A stretch of DNA of 64,000 bases from Adiantum capillus-veneris (taxonomy: Eukaryota > Streptophyta > Polypodiopsida > Polypodiales > Pteridaceae). Shown here one piece after another: positions 10,895-22,382 of the stretch. The stretch is from the NCBI GenBank assembly GCA_014529385.2, contig JABFUD020000363.1, positions 1-64,000 of the forward strand, read 5' to 3'. The notes under the pieces were generated by a model, which saw nothing but the letters and a program-made list of their open reading frames with translations, was not told the DNA's origin and did not search any database. Each line of letters begins with the position of its first letter. The first letter of the stretch is position 1. A program made the translations under genes and the position numbers.

Positions 10895-11945
10895 TGTACA
10901 CCGTAAAGGGTGGTACTAATTCAATTACATGTTAACTTTACACAGATGCATCCAACGACTAGATGTCACTGTGCACACGAAGACCCACATCACATGTAGG
11001 CCCCAAAAACTGGCGCCCCTTTCGGTATTTTGCTATTTGATTGGAAATAGACGATCCAATCACAACAAACTCTCACCATGCTGTCCAAACCTGTCAAGGA
11101 CTGAAAACGCAAGTTTCTGACTTGATTTTTGCAACATAACAACACCAAAACCCCCGTAGGTCAAAAATACCCTCTAGGACAGATTCCCTCGCATTTTAGA
11201 AGCTTTTCAATGAGCTGTAACAGAATTTCAGCACACTGTAAATCCCAGTTTTGCCATTTCCACGTGCCCAAAGCCCTGTCTAAGCATCCCAAGGCCTTCC
11301 CGAGGCTTCCCTAGTGTTCCCTTGCAGTTTAGGTGTGAAACTTTAAACCTGCACAAAAACACAACAGGTTGTAATTCTTTGTTCTAGATCGGTTTTAGTA
11401 GGGCGAACACGTCTAGGCCTGTCCCAAGGGCTCTTGCACGCAATGGGACAGTACCTTGTAATTTGGACGAGTTCTCACACGAGAAAACACTCCAAATTTG
11501 CAATCTTTCACGATGGAACCGTGTGTACCTGTGACGGATTAGCAATTAGCTAATCCAGTACCTGTTTAGAAGGCTCTTGCCTTGGAAAATGCGCAAGAGA
11601 CCCTCAGCACTGTACATGATCATCTGAGTAGCCCAACTAGTGGGGCATTACGATATGTGCAAAGGGGGGAGAAAGAGATGAGCAAGAGAAAATCGTCATG
11701 CTACATAAGACAAGGGAGAAGGCAAGCTTTCCATTAAAGTTGTGATCACTTGCACCCACTACTCACACACAATGTAGGTCACAATGACTGAAATCAGCCT
11801 CCACTCTAATTTTTGGGCACCCCCTCTTCGGATGAGAGCCTGGAGTGTGTGTGTTGATCTGCAGGTTACTCTCCTACTGCCATGTGTCCAGTTTGCCTCT
11901 TTTGAGTTAATTTCGCTAGTTCCCACCAACTTGTAAAGTTGTAAG
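10895..11945 (-). repeat. LTR-like repeat of about 1.05 kb, minus orientation
   Basis: Collinear with 38572-39605 over its length (shared TACTAATTCAATTACATG, GGGGCATTACGATATGTGC, CTACTCACACACA). It carries the reverse complement of the AAATACCGAAAGGGGCGCC module at 10999-11030. The similarity reaches a few bases beyond the GGTGTACA end in both copies, which would fit a primer-binding site. The other end is not a clean TG. Confidence 0.6.
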
Positions 11946-12533
11946 TGTGTAGCAGGGCTACAGTGTCACTTCACACGACAGACAGTTGGACAGTTGGTAC
12001 AGTTGGTCTGGTTCACACTGGACCCTCTGGGCTAGGGAGTGACACGTGGCAGGGTACAAACGGTGGTCTAGTGGACATCGTGGCCAAGTCACCACCACCA
12101 CTCAGTTTGGAGATAGACTTAGCTGACTGGACATTTATGAGCCGTTGATGGCTCTTTATGATTATACATATGAGTAGTCGTTTTGGGTCATTTGCATGAT
12201 TATCTTCATATATGGTCGTACGTAGTCGTTTAGAGTGAGTCTATATACAAAGCGCGTCTTCACCATCCCTGCACATCTGAGCCTCGACACCCCATTGTAC
12301 CTAAGAGTCCTGGGCTGGAGCTGAGTGTGCTGCCACGCCAAAGTCTGTATCAGTTCTTTGAGATAGTCGAGTCATTTGTCGTGGTCTATTGTTGCTGTTG
12401 TGACTCAGTGAGCTCAATTGTTGTCTATTGTTTCCTGTCTTCAGCCTGTTTTGAGTGAGATTGTCACGCACATTGCACTGAGGAGCACCCATTATAGAGA
12501 GCACAACACACTATCTGCGCTACAAGTGCTCTC
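11946..12533 (+). repeat. Putative 5' LTR of the gypsy element at 12.9-19.6 kb
   Basis: The segment runs from TGTGTAGCAGGG to GTGCTCTCA and is followed by TTTTGGCGATCACGG, a plausible tRNA primer site. A CTATATACAAAG box lies near 12240. No second copy is found after 19.6 kb, so this is an inference from position. Confidence 0.35.
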
Positions 12534-12884
12534 ATTTTGGCGATCACGGTGGGACCTCAACTGAAATCTCACTCTGTGAGGTACAAATCTTGAAGCTAGT
12601 TGGGTCTATCTAGCTTCGCCTACCTTGCCTAGCTTCACCTCCCTTGCCTTGCACTGTTCTCCTCTCGCCTGGTCCAACTGGTCTAGTCCTCCCTCGCCCT
12701 AGTCATCTCTCGCCCTGGTCCAACCAGTCCTCATCGTGGTCTAGTCCTCCTGACCCTGGTCTAGTCCTCCTCGTCTTTCGTCCACCCTGCTCTAGTCACT
12801 AGCCTGGTCTAGTAGAGTGTAGACCAGTCTTTAGCCAGTTCAAGGTTTTCTTGCCCAAAGGTTGGTTGGATTGGTGGTCACTGC

Positions 12885-14450
12885 ATGACACATACAAGAC
12901 GGTCAATCGAGCGTCAAAGCACACTACTGATCCCTCTGAAGTACTATAAGAGAAGACGACCTTTGGTACCTAGTAGAAGTCCATCAACCTCATCACCCAT
13001 ACCTTCACATACATCACCCATTCCTTCATCCGGTTCCACATCTTCCAGATCACCTTCTCCAGTAAAGATATCTCCTATTCTACTACAGCAGGCTATTGAG
13101 CAACAGGCTCAGCAAGGGGCCATGGAGGCTTTGGCAAGTGTTTTGGCCAAGGTGAACATCAATTCTCCACCTTCAAAGGACTCTCTTTAGAAGATGATGA
13201 CGACCATGCAAGGAGGTTTGTATCTCTCTGGAGGGGTCGTGGTATTAATAGAGAGGATGCTTATTTGGTACTCTTTCCATCTACCTTGGATGGCTTAGCA
13301 GACAAATAGTACAGCCAGTTTGCAAAGAACCATTTTGCAACCTGGGCAGCCTTAAGGCAACAGTTCTGTGCAGCTTTCAGGCCCAGTGACTACCAAGAGA
13401 AGGTGTTGGATGAGTTGGCCAACATGGTGCTCCAGCGAGAGGAGACTTTTGCAGAGCTTATGACTAAGACCAAGTCTCTGGTTGCCAAGCTTCCCCAGCA
13501 ACCCGGTGAATTCATGGTTAAGAAGTGGGTGGAGAAGGCGCTTCCAAAAACTTCTCCGCAAAAACTCCGAGAGAGTCTCCGACCCGACGCCACTTGGAGG
13601 AGTTCATCGCAACTGCTACTAGGATAGAGGGGGCTAGGAAGCTGTTCAACAACTCCCCTCACATAGAGACCCCCTCTGTGTTTTTGGAAAGTCCTGTTGA
13701 TCCATTGACTTCTTTACGTAGAGAACTTGAAGCCCTAAAACTACAACGCGCTCTTCAAGAGGAGAAAAATATCTCTCTTCGCCAGGAGAAACCCCCACAT
13801 CTTGAGGCTTTGGATCAAATCAAGAGAGAGCTAGAAGATCTTCAGTCTCAACAGGAGACTAAGGCTATGGTATGGTGCAGCTTGTGTCACTCTCTAGGAC
13901 ATCCTCCATAGGACTGTCCCTTCGGGGTTATTGCCACTTCTGCGAGAAGTCTGGGCATGAAGACAAGGATTGCTACTATATCAAGGGATTACGGCAGATA
14001 CAACAAAGTCTAGGTCCTTCTCTCCAACAAGGGCTAGCACCTGCATCAAACATGGTGTCACCATATAGCCATCAGAACCCGATGCCACCTCTGCTGACAA
14101 CACCTCCTATGCAAGGTATGCACAACAACTTTACATCCCCCGGCTTTTATCATGCTAGTACTCCTTCAGTTCCCCAAAGCTTCTACACATCAACATCCGG
14201 TCCCAAGCAACAAGGGCCGAGACCACCTCGCCCCTCAAATAGGCCAATTTTCTAGTACAGGTGCGAGGAGTATGGACACTATGAGAGCAAATGTCCCTTA
14301 CCAGAAGGGTCCCCTCCTTGCAGACATTGCCTTGAAGCTAAGGATCACTATAGTAAGGATTGCCCAAAACAACGAGCGTCCAAATCTGCAAGCACAAGCC
14401 AGAACCATCAGGAGTTTACATTTCCAAAGCTTAACCTCATCACAGTAAGC
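12885..14450 (+). pseudogene. Gypsy gag with zinc knuckles, frame-shifted
   Basis: Gag pieces occur in several frames. 12885-13190 is Ser/Pro-rich. 13403-13911 is helical (LRRELEALKLQRALQEEK, IKRELEDLQSQQ). 13872-14255 carries the CCHC knuckle CHFCEKSGHEDKDC near 13937. Two further knuckle-like motifs follow: CEEYGHYESKC (its first Cys lost at a TAG near 14253) and CRHCLEAKDHYSKDC near 14326. Multiple knuckles are common in plant gypsy gags. The order gag then pol matches the downstream frames. Confidence 0.75.
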
Positions 14451-14501
14451 TCCATTCCACAAGCCCCGCCTTCCACTCTTGTAGTTGCCTCTCGAGATGG
14501 G

Positions 14502-16253
14502 TTGAAGCAAGTGGAAGAGCCGGCTGGTGTGCTCACACGGGCACAGAGAGCTGCTCTTGGCCTCAGCCTCCCTGGCGGTCCAGTCTTTCCATCTCCTGTC
14601 ACACAAATGAGTCAAACTCCATTAGTAGCTGACAAACCAGCAGGTAGTGTCAAGAGCCAACCTACCTCGCTTTTATCAGATATTGATGGTGCTTTCATGG
14701 AAGCAGTAGAGGACTTGCAGAAGCTTAAGATACCAGAGCAAGATCTAATCAAAGGAAACAATCCCACAGCAGAGTCTATCTTGAAAAACACTTTTCAACA
14801 AGTGTCACTGTACGACATGCTTCGACTTGATGCAAATTTTAGAAGTGACACCCTTTCCATTATCCAGTCTCTGTACCCTGGTGCAGGGCCTAGTAGCGGG
14901 CACCTACCTATGCAGCCCTTGGAGTCCTACATGATTTCATATGGTGGATCAAGGATCAATCTGATGCCAGAATTTACTATGTTGGCCTTAGGGCTGCAGC
15001 CTACCCGCCTTGCTCCATTCACTGTTACATTGGCAGTAGACCAGAGGACAGTCTACCCTATGGGCATTGTAGAGAAGGTGCCTCTGATGGTACAAAACTT
15101 CACATTTAGCTTGGTTTTGTGGTGGTCAGTTAGTCTTCCTCATGTGGAGGGAGGATTTCCTTTGTTGATTGGTAGACTAGGGTTGCGGCATACTAAGGCA
15201 CTTCATGATTGGGGAAACAACGCCATGTGGATACATACTCCTGGCCCCCCCATGCAACCAATTCGGCTCGAAGGAGGTATGGATCCAGTGGTTCATCAAA
15301 GCTCATTGTCAGTACAGTCCAACCCCGACCCTGAGCAGCCCATCCCACCTGACGGGTCTGACGAAGACCTGCTGCAGTGGTTGGAAGCTACCGCCTCGAT
15401 GCCATGCTATGTGGTCTCTATTCAAAACTCACATGTGCCGGTAACACTCTCTCTCCCAACTCCTCAGGTGGACACAAATGTCCCAAGTCCTACAGCAGAC
15501 AGTGGACGAGTCGAAGAAGTAAGTGGGTCAGCTCCAAATTCTCATGATTCAGATGATCCTCCTATGGAAGCCCTCGGCATCCATCACGGAAGGGGGAAAA
15601 AATCTCCTTTGCATGAACTCGCCAATGATTCCCCCCTCCCTCTAACATCTCCCAGGTCGGACGCCCCGCCCCCTCAAAAGCACTCGGTTATGTCTGTGTC
15701 TGAAGATTTACCCTTCGAGGAGCTTCCACCAAGATGGTTACAACAAGAGTACGCGGAGTTTCCAATCGATCAAACACCAGCACATGAAGTCTCGAAGCTC
15801 CAAGAGGCAGCTCAGTTCTCAACTTCTGAAGTACCCTCCACAGTTACACCTCCTGACCCTGTCAAAAAAGTAAACCTGGGCGACCCTGATAACCCTCAGC
15901 ACGTCCTCTTAGCAGCTTGGTTATGGGAGCATCCCGCATTACTTGATCAGGTAGTTTCTTTTATTCACTCTTTTAAGGATGTTTTTTCTTGGTCCTACAA
16001 GGATTTGGAAGGGATCCCACCAGAATTGGGTCTCCACACAATCCCTCTGGTTGAAAGAGATAAGCCTGTCAGAGGCCGAGCTTATAAGCTCAACCCAAAG
16101 TATGTAGAGGCTGTCAAGTCAGAGCTTGAAAAAATGCAAGAGGCAGGGATCATTGTACCTATGGAGCACTCTGAGTGGTTATCACCCATGGTGATAGCGC
16201 CTAAGAAGCAGTCTAATAAAATTCGTGTGTGTAGATTACCGCACGCTGAATAA
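14502..16253 (+). pseudogene. Gypsy pol: degenerate protease and start of reverse transcriptase
   Basis: A 583-residue open frame. Residues ~145-250 look like a retropepsin domain, but the expected Asp before GGS is Tyr (SYGGSRINLMPE), so the protease is probably dead. The stretch up to ~470 is low complexity. From ~480 the reverse transcriptase N-terminus is clear (FSWSYKDLEGIP, AYKLNPKYVEAVKSELEKM, WLSPMVIAPKK). The frame then breaks at a GTGTGT run, where two bases are missing relative to the VCVDYRTLNK reading that continues at 16225. Confidence 0.8.
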
Positions 16254-17440
16254 GGTAACTATTCCAGATGGTTCCCTCACACCTTTCATTGAGCGTGTGC
16301 TCGAAGATGTAGCAGGGCATGTTTTGTACAGTTTCATGGATGGGTTTAGTGGATACAATAAGTTGGGCATCCATCCAGGTGATCGGTTGAAAACGACCTT
16401 TCTGACTCCCTGGGGTATTTTTTATCTATACTAGAATGTCTTTTGGATTGAAAAACGCTCCACCTTCTTTCAATCGGGCGGTATATCTCATCTTTTGTCC
16501 TCTGCTTATAGATCATCTTCGCATCCTTTGCATAAACGCGCCAATGATTACTCCCTCCCTCTAACATCTCATAGGTCAGACACCCCGCCTCCTCAAAAGC
16601 ACCTGTTGTGTCTGTGTCTGAAGATTTATCCTTCGAGGAGCTTCCACCAGGATGGTTACAAGAAGAGTACGCGGAGTTTCCAATCGATCAAACACCAGCA
16701 CATGAAGTCTCGAAGCTCCAAGAGGCAGCTCAGCTCTCAACTTCTGAAGTACCCTCCACAGTTACACCTCCTGACCCTGTCAAAAAAGTAAACCTGGGCG
16801 ACCCTGAAAACCCTCAGCACGTCCTCTTAGCAGCTTGGTTATGGGAGCATCCCGCATTACTTGATCAAGTAGTTTCTTTTATTCACTCTTTTAAGGATGT
16901 TTTTTCTTGGTCCTACAAGGATTTGGAAGGGATCCCACCAGAATTGGGTCTCCACACAATCCCTCTGGTTGAAAGGGATAAGCCTGTCAGAGGCCGAGCT
17001 TATAAGCTCAACCCAAAGTATGTAGAGGCTGTCAAGTCAGAGCTTGAAAAAATGCAAGAGGCAGGGATCATTGTACCTATGGAGCACTCTGAGTGGTTAT
17101 CACCCATGGTGATAGCGCCTAAGAAGCAGTCTAATAAAATTCGTGTGTGTAGATTACCGCACGCTGAATAAGGTAACTATTCCAGATGGTTCCCTCACAC
17201 CTTTCATTGAGCGTGTGCTCGAAGATGTAGCAGGGCATGTTTTGTACAGTTTCATGGATGGGTTTGGTGGATACAATAAGTTGGGCATCCATCCAGGTGA
17301 TCGGTTGAAAACGACCTTTCTGACTCCCTGGGGTATTTTTTATCTATACTAGAATGTCTTTTGGATTGAAAAACGCTCCACCTTCTTTCAATCGGGCGGT
17401 ATATCTCATCTTTTGTCCTCTGCTTATAGATCATCTTCAC
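15605..17440 (+). repeat. 918-bp tandem duplication inside gypsy pol
   Basis: 15605-16522 is repeated at 16523-17440 with only scattered base differences (for example TTTAGTGG/TTTGGTGG). Both copies share the same two-base loss at the GTGTGT run and the same TAG after IFYLY. The junction is at CCTTTGCAT, which also occurs at the left end of the unit. Confidence 0.85.
16225..16530 (+). pseudogene. Gypsy reverse transcriptase fragment, first copy
   Basis: Reads VDYRTLNKVTIPDGS and YSFMDGFSGYNKLGIHP (motif A, with the catalytic Asp), then a TAG at about 16431 and a frame change into MSFGLKNAPPSFNRAVY. It ends inside the next motif, where a duplication junction jumps back to upstream sequence (CCTTTGCATAAACGCGCC). 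Confidence 0.75.
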
Positions 17441-18419
17441 ATCTTCATGGACGATTTTTCGACCTTCTCAGGTGCTCAATGTTCAACCCCAGTGGAAAAT
17501 CTAGAGGAACACCTCGCTCAGCTGTTCTGCTGTCTTCTTGAGATGCAGAGAGGCACGCCTAAAGCTAAATCCTAACAAATGTCATTTTTTGGTCACTAAG
17601 GGCACACTTCTACGCCATGTGGTGTCTGCTAAAGGCTTAGTGCCTAACCCAGAGAAAATCGTGGCAATCTTAAAGTTACCAGCTCCCATCAACCCAAAAG
17701 GGGTGCAGAGCTTTGTAGGCCATACAAGCTATCATCGCCGGTTTATACACATGTATGCATAGGTGGCTCAACCCCTAACCCGCCTAACCAGTGCTACTGT
17801 TCCCTTTCAATGGTCGAATGCAGAGGCTGAAGCTTTTGCATATCTCAAAAAACGCCTGACTGAAGCGCCTATTCTAGTGGCTCCAAATTGGTCTCTCCCT
17901 TTTTATGTGCATATTGATGCCAGTCAACTGGTTGTGGGGGCTGTGCTGACTCAGCCTAGTAAGGAGTACAACCTGGATCGCCATGTTCACTATGCAAGTC
18001 GTCTACTCACCAAGACAGAGCGCAACTATAGCACCACAGAAAGGGAAAGTTTGGCTATTGTGTATGCTCTACAAAAATTTCGGCATTATTTATTAGGGGT
18101 CCACTTCACAGTTATTCCTGATCACCATGCCCTGCGCTATCTGCTCAACAAGCCGCAAGTTGTAGGTCGAGTATGGCGATGGCTAATCTTATTTCAAGAA
18201 TTTGATTTCGAAGTGGTACTCAGGCCCGACAAACATCATGTCCTTGCCGACCACCTCTCTCACATTCACACGGGTGAAGAAGCAACGAGGGTTGCTGAGG
18301 ACTTCCCAGATAGCAGTCTCTTTAAGGTGGATACCACTCCGGAATGGTACGGCGATGTTTTGCATCTGCTTTCTACTGGCGTGTACCCAGAGAATGCTTC
18401 TCCACTGCAGAAGAGATGA
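16608..18419 (+). pseudogene. Gypsy reverse transcriptase-RNase H, second copy and continuation
   Basis: 16608-17171 repeats the RT N-terminus and 17143-17352 motif A. 17354-17575 has the NAPPSFNRA motif and the polymerase box IFMDDF. 17538-17762 has the thumb and connection (LKLNPNKCHFL, SFVGHTSYHRRFI). 17763-18419 is RNase H (FYVHIDASQLVVGAVLTQ, YSTTERESLAIVYAL, HHALRYLL, ADHLSHI). At least four frame breaks separate the pieces. Confidence 0.85.
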
Positions 18420-18422
18420 CTT

Positions 18423-19600
18423 TTGTTGAAGTCTAGGTCATTCACTCTAATTGGGGGCCAGCTATACAAGTCAGGACAGGATGGTGTTCTGAGGCGGTGT
18501 GTCTCCCCTCATGAAGTGGAGTATATTTTGGAGGATGCCCACAATGGTCCCATTGGTGGCCATTACTCTGGTCATATTACTGCTCAGAATATTCTGCAGT
18601 GTGGTTTATGGTGGCCCTATATTTTTCGAGATGCAATTGCCTATGTAAAAGTATGTGATGTGTGTCAGCGCTATGGCCCTAAACCAAGCACGCAATCAAA
18701 CCGTCCTCTGCAGGTCTCTATGGCATGGCAGCCCTTTGAGAGATGGGGCATTGACTTTGTGGGTCCAATTAGTCCCTCCGCCCAACCAGGCAATCGGAAG
18801 TATCTACTAGTGGCTACAGATTACGCAACAAAGTGGGCAGAGGTACTGGCAACAACGGATTGGCATTGGCACTACTGTAGCCAAGTTTCTCTACAAAAAT
18901 ATTTTGTGCAGGTTAGGGTGTCCCCTGGAAATCACCAGTGATAGGGGTAGTCACTTTGTGAATGAAACAATTTAAACCTTGCTTGCCAACTACAAGATTT
19001 TTCACCGCAAATCTTGTACCTATTACCCTAGAGCAAACGGGCAGGCTGAGAGCACTAATAAAGTTCTGATAGCACTTCTGCGGAAAGCATGTCATCTCCA
19101 TCCTGCGACTTGGACTCAAGCTATCCACGGCACCCTGTGGGCATACCTAACTTCTTTCAAAGCCACAACCAATCACACCCCATTTCAATTAGCTTTCGGT
19201 CTGGAAGCAATAGCGCCCTTCGAATTCAACTCAGGATCTTCGCGAGTGGGTAGTCTGCGTGCCACTGTAGATTTGGGATCGGCATCTGTCTCTCGTCTTG
19301 ACCTTCTGGATGAAAGCTGAAGTTTAGCTTCTTTGGCTCTGGAAGGAGAGTAGCTTCTTCGCAAAGCGTGGCATGATCGCCATCTCCGAAAGACAAAAAT
19401 AACGTAGGGTTCCCTGGTGCTACTCTATCAAGCTAAGTATCTAAAGAAAGCTAAGAAGTTGTTCCCAGCCTGGCAAGGCCATTCATGGTGGAAAAGATTT
19501 TGCCACAGGGAGCTGTCTAGTTAGTCACTCTGGAAGGTGTGCCCCTGCCACTAGTAAATGGATCCAGGGTGAAATGCTATCACCAATCCTCTAACTTAGT
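18423..19600 (+). pseudogene. Gypsy integrase, frame-shifted
   Basis: The HHCC zinc domain is readable (GHYSGHITAQNIL, CDVCQRYGP), then the catalytic core with first Asp in ERWGIDFVGP. The second Asp lies in SDRGSHF near 18945, in another frame, and Glu in NGQAESTNK near 19040. The C-terminal tail fades by 19560 (GVPLPLVNGS). No polypurine tract or 3' LTR was found. Confidence 0.8.
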
Positions 19601-20060
19601 TTAAGGAGTTCTTAGCTATGTTATCTTCAGTACAACCTTCTGTTTTCTGTCTGTAACCTCAATCAGATTTCAAGCTTTCAGATGTATCTCTCTTGCTCTG
19701 TGTCCACCAACCCACCAACCCACCAACCGTTATTACATCTCTAATCTTCTTTTCAAGTATATCACTTTTGATGAAATTGCATTCTCAACTGTTCCTGAGT
19801 TTAACTTCGACTTTTAATCTCCAATTTTATGGAATCTATAATTCTCCGGTCCCACTTTTCTTCCTCTCTTTCATAGTCACTACACTCATCACTTTTTTTC
19901 ATTTCATCATTTTCTACTTTCTTGTCTCCAATCTGCATTCACGATGATTATATTGTTACGCTCCAGATCCTATTCCCATCCGAATCTCCCTCCCTCCTTC
20001 GTACATTAACTCTAATTAAAAATTCCTTGTTCCTAGCAGTTATCATCTCTCTCCCTCAAT
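19601..20060. other. No gene recognised; pyrimidine-rich DNA
   Basis: TC-rich low-complexity sequence after the gypsy element. No domain or element end is visible. Confidence 0.4.
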
Positions 20061-20064
20061 GTGG

Positions 20065-20130
20065 TAGATTAGGTCAGGTCTTGAGTTCAACTCTCGTTGC
20101 ATAGATCTCTGAGGTTTCTTGGATTGCTTC
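20065..20130 (+). mobile_element. SINE-like fragment with tRNA-like B box
   Basis: Contains GGTCTTGAGTTCAACTC followed by GCATAGATCTCTGAGG. The reverse-strand copy at 21435-21512 has the same order. GAGTTCAACTC resembles a pol III B box. The A-box half is not clear. Confidence 0.4.
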
Positions 20131-20264
20131 AAGGCAGTTAAAATTCTCTTTTATTGTGCTTTTGCCTTTGGCGCTTCTGGCATTAATTCTCTTTTCTTTG
20201 GATGCTTTTAAAAATTAGAACAAAATTTCTCTGTGCTCCCTTGGCTTTCACATGTTTCAACCTC

Positions 20265-20420
20265 CTCGCCCCTAACCAAACCCACCCCCTCACCTCTCGC
20301 CCCTACCCTCTCTGTCCCTCGCCCTTACCCTCAACCCCTCGCCCCTACCCTCTCTCTCTCTCTCTCCCTCGCCCCTACCCAATCCCACCCCCTCACCTCT
20401 CGTCCCTACCCAATCCCACC
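20265..20420 (+). repeat. Pyrimidine-rich short tandem repeats
   Basis: Repeats of CTCGCCCCTACCC and CTCTCTC. The Pro/Ser-rich frames over it are repeat artefacts. Confidence 0.6.
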
Positions 20421-20571
20421 CCACATAATCAGTCTTCTTATAGAAAGCTATAATTTTTTTATTTTATGAGGAAATAAATCTCACAACCAGGGTTATTTTG
20501 GGCGTTTTGGAAAAATTGAAGGGCATTTTGGGAATTCATGACAAAATATTGGGCCGACCCACAATTTTTTG

Positions 20572-21153
20572 AGCGCTAGCGCCCGTAAGTTTCCATCCAA
20601 TCATCCTCTCCCTCTATCTCATTCGCTAGGGCTGGAAAGCATGAGATTGCGCCTACATGGTAGAAAGAGACCAGCGCTAGAGCATGGTAGAAATTTGGTG
20701 AGCGCTAGCGCTCAGTACTCACAAGAAAGCGGTAGAGGGGATGCTTTTCAATTTTGAAAGTAAATCAACTTTACAAGGAGCCTATATAAAGAGGTTTTGG
20801 GCGACTATTTTTTAATTGAATAACTCCCTCCCTTGCTCTCCCCTTATGCAGCAACCCGGTGCTAGCGCTCCCTCGCTCTCTCCCTTGCGCAGCAACCCGG
20901 CTGAGCGCTAGCGCTCACCTCCAGGAGAGAAGGAGAAAGGTACATGAGACAAGAGGTGTGCCCTAAATCTATATAAATAGATGTATGCGAGTTTTTTTAA
21001 TCATTTATTTTCTGGTGGTTACGAGGTCTAACACTGCCGAGGCATTTTCGTCCTCTGGATTGGTTTCTCTCTATAACTTACTTGTCTCTACCTGTCTCTT
21101 TCTTCCTTCTTCTCCTACTCTCTTGCTCGTGTAGGTGATTGAGCGCTAGCGCT
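20572..21153. repeat. Cluster of AGCGCTAGCGCT palindromes
   Basis: Perfect 12-base palindromes at 20701, 20904 and 21142, with near copies at 20572 and 20860, and AGCGCTAG at 20673. They sit in otherwise diverse sequence, so they are not part of one simple tandem repeat. Confidence 0.65.
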
Positions 21154-21205
21154 TGGATGTCTTTATGAGCATGAGAGATGGCGAGGGAGGGTTGTAGGAT
21201 GGGGT

Positions 21206-21207
<2 letters not shown>

Positions 21208-21289
<82 letters not shown>
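21208..21289. repeat. (GA)n microsatellite
   Basis: About 41 dinucleotide units, followed by a G run. Confidence 0.95.
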
Positions 21290-21296
<7 letters not shown>

Positions 21297-21378
21297 AGAA
21301 GTGACAGCAAGAGAGGTTGGTAGGACGAGACTGAATCCAAGAGAAAGAGGTTGATAGAGATAAGTAAACAGGTAAGAT

Positions 21379-21382
<4 letters not shown>

Positions 21383-21434
<52 letters not shown>
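21383..21434. repeat. (GA)n microsatellite
   Basis: About 26 units, directly abutting the 3' end of the SINE-like piece 21435-21512. Confidence 0.95.
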
Positions 21435-21437
<3 letters not shown>

Positions 21438-21509
21438 AACTTTGTAGGAAACTATCCCAAGAGACCTTAAAGATCTAGGCGATGAGGAGTTGAACTCAAG
21501 ACCTGTTAT

Positions 21510-21512
<3 letters not shown>
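21435..21512 (-). mobile_element. SINE-like fragment between GA tracts
   Basis: On the minus strand it reads GGTCTTGAGTTCAACTCC, TAGATCTTTAAGG, CTTGGGATAG, ACAAAGTTAAAAC and then (TC)n. It is the same unit as 20065-20130. Both edges are GA/TC tracts. Confidence 0.45.

Positions 21513-21597
<85 letters not shown>
21513..21597. repeat. (GA)n microsatellite at the 3' end of LINE copy 1
   Basis: About 42 units, joined to the LINE tail through AATGAAATGAAATGAAATG. Confidence 0.95.
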
Positions 21598-21603
<6 letters not shown>

Positions 21604-21634
21604 TGAAATGAAATGTTATATTAACATCTTCAAA

Positions 21635-21649
21635 AGGCCAAAGTGACCT
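21635..21649 (-). ncRNA. Possible 3' terminal hairpin of LINE copy 1
   Basis: On the element strand, CTCATAGGTCACTTTGGCCT can fold AGGTC against GGCCT with one G-U pair. The sister LINE has CTCATAGGCCGATTTCGGCCT at the matching place, a perfect stem. It could be the reverse transcriptase's recognition structure. Confidence 0.4.
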
Positions 21650-21800
21650 ATGAGACCAGAAAGTTACAATGCAGTGTATCTGATACAAAGTCAGATTAAC
21701 AAAATAAATTAAACTAGGATAACAAAATATAAATACCGTGGGATCCTAAACTAAGCAGTACAATGTGAAGACAATATGGGAGGGGAGTAGAGATCCATCT

Positions 21801-22373
21801 TCATCTGCACTCTCGACGACGAAAGAGTATGGCTTGAATCTTTTGCCATAGCCTCCTTCGAAATTGTGTAGCTCCTCTCCTCCCTCGGGGTCGTCTAGAT
21901 CTCCCTAGCTCCAATGCTCGGTCTATGAGAATGCCAGTAGTGCGGGTAGACCTCTCCACCGTCGCTGGTTGCTCCTCTGTCTGTTCTTCTGGGTGTACAG
22001 TATCTAGTGTAAAGAAATCTGTGATCTGTCTCTGGGGATGTCTCTCTTCACCTCTCCTCAGTAAGGTTTCTCTATGCTTGTGTAACTCAAGTAGATAAAG
22101 CCCAAGAGATCTTTGATCCTCATAACTCATGACCCTAGATAGAGGCCCAAAACCTTCTCTGAATAGACAGTGAAAACGGCCTCGTATCTCATAGTACACT
22201 GTGCAATGACATATGTAATGTACTTCTGTCTCTGGCTCTAGATGGCATAAGCGGCATATTTTGTTATTTGCTGGTGTCCCTCTGAATCTGCCAGTCTCAA
22301 TCTCGAGCTGATGTGAGGACGTGCGTATCTGGCCAATGGCACAACGCAAACCATGTGAAAGATGCGTGTCCAT
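21801..22373 (-). pseudogene. LINE copy 1 ORF2 C-terminus with zinc motif
   Basis: Continues in the same frame as 22383-22763 after a TGA at 22383-22385, where the sister has Arg (GFIQRPRYMD against GFVI-stop-PSYMD). It contains ICRLCHLEPETEVHYICHC, a CxxC-HxxxC zinc-binding pattern, then YEIRGRFHCLF. The function of this tail is nucleic-acid binding during target-primed reverse transcription, by analogy with other LINEs. Confidence 0.75.
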
Positions 22374-22382
22374 ATAGCTAGG

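Noticed and set aside
20077-20093. A tRNA gene around GAGTTCAACTC
   Set aside because: No cloverleaf, A box or acceptor stem could be found; only a B-box-like core is present.
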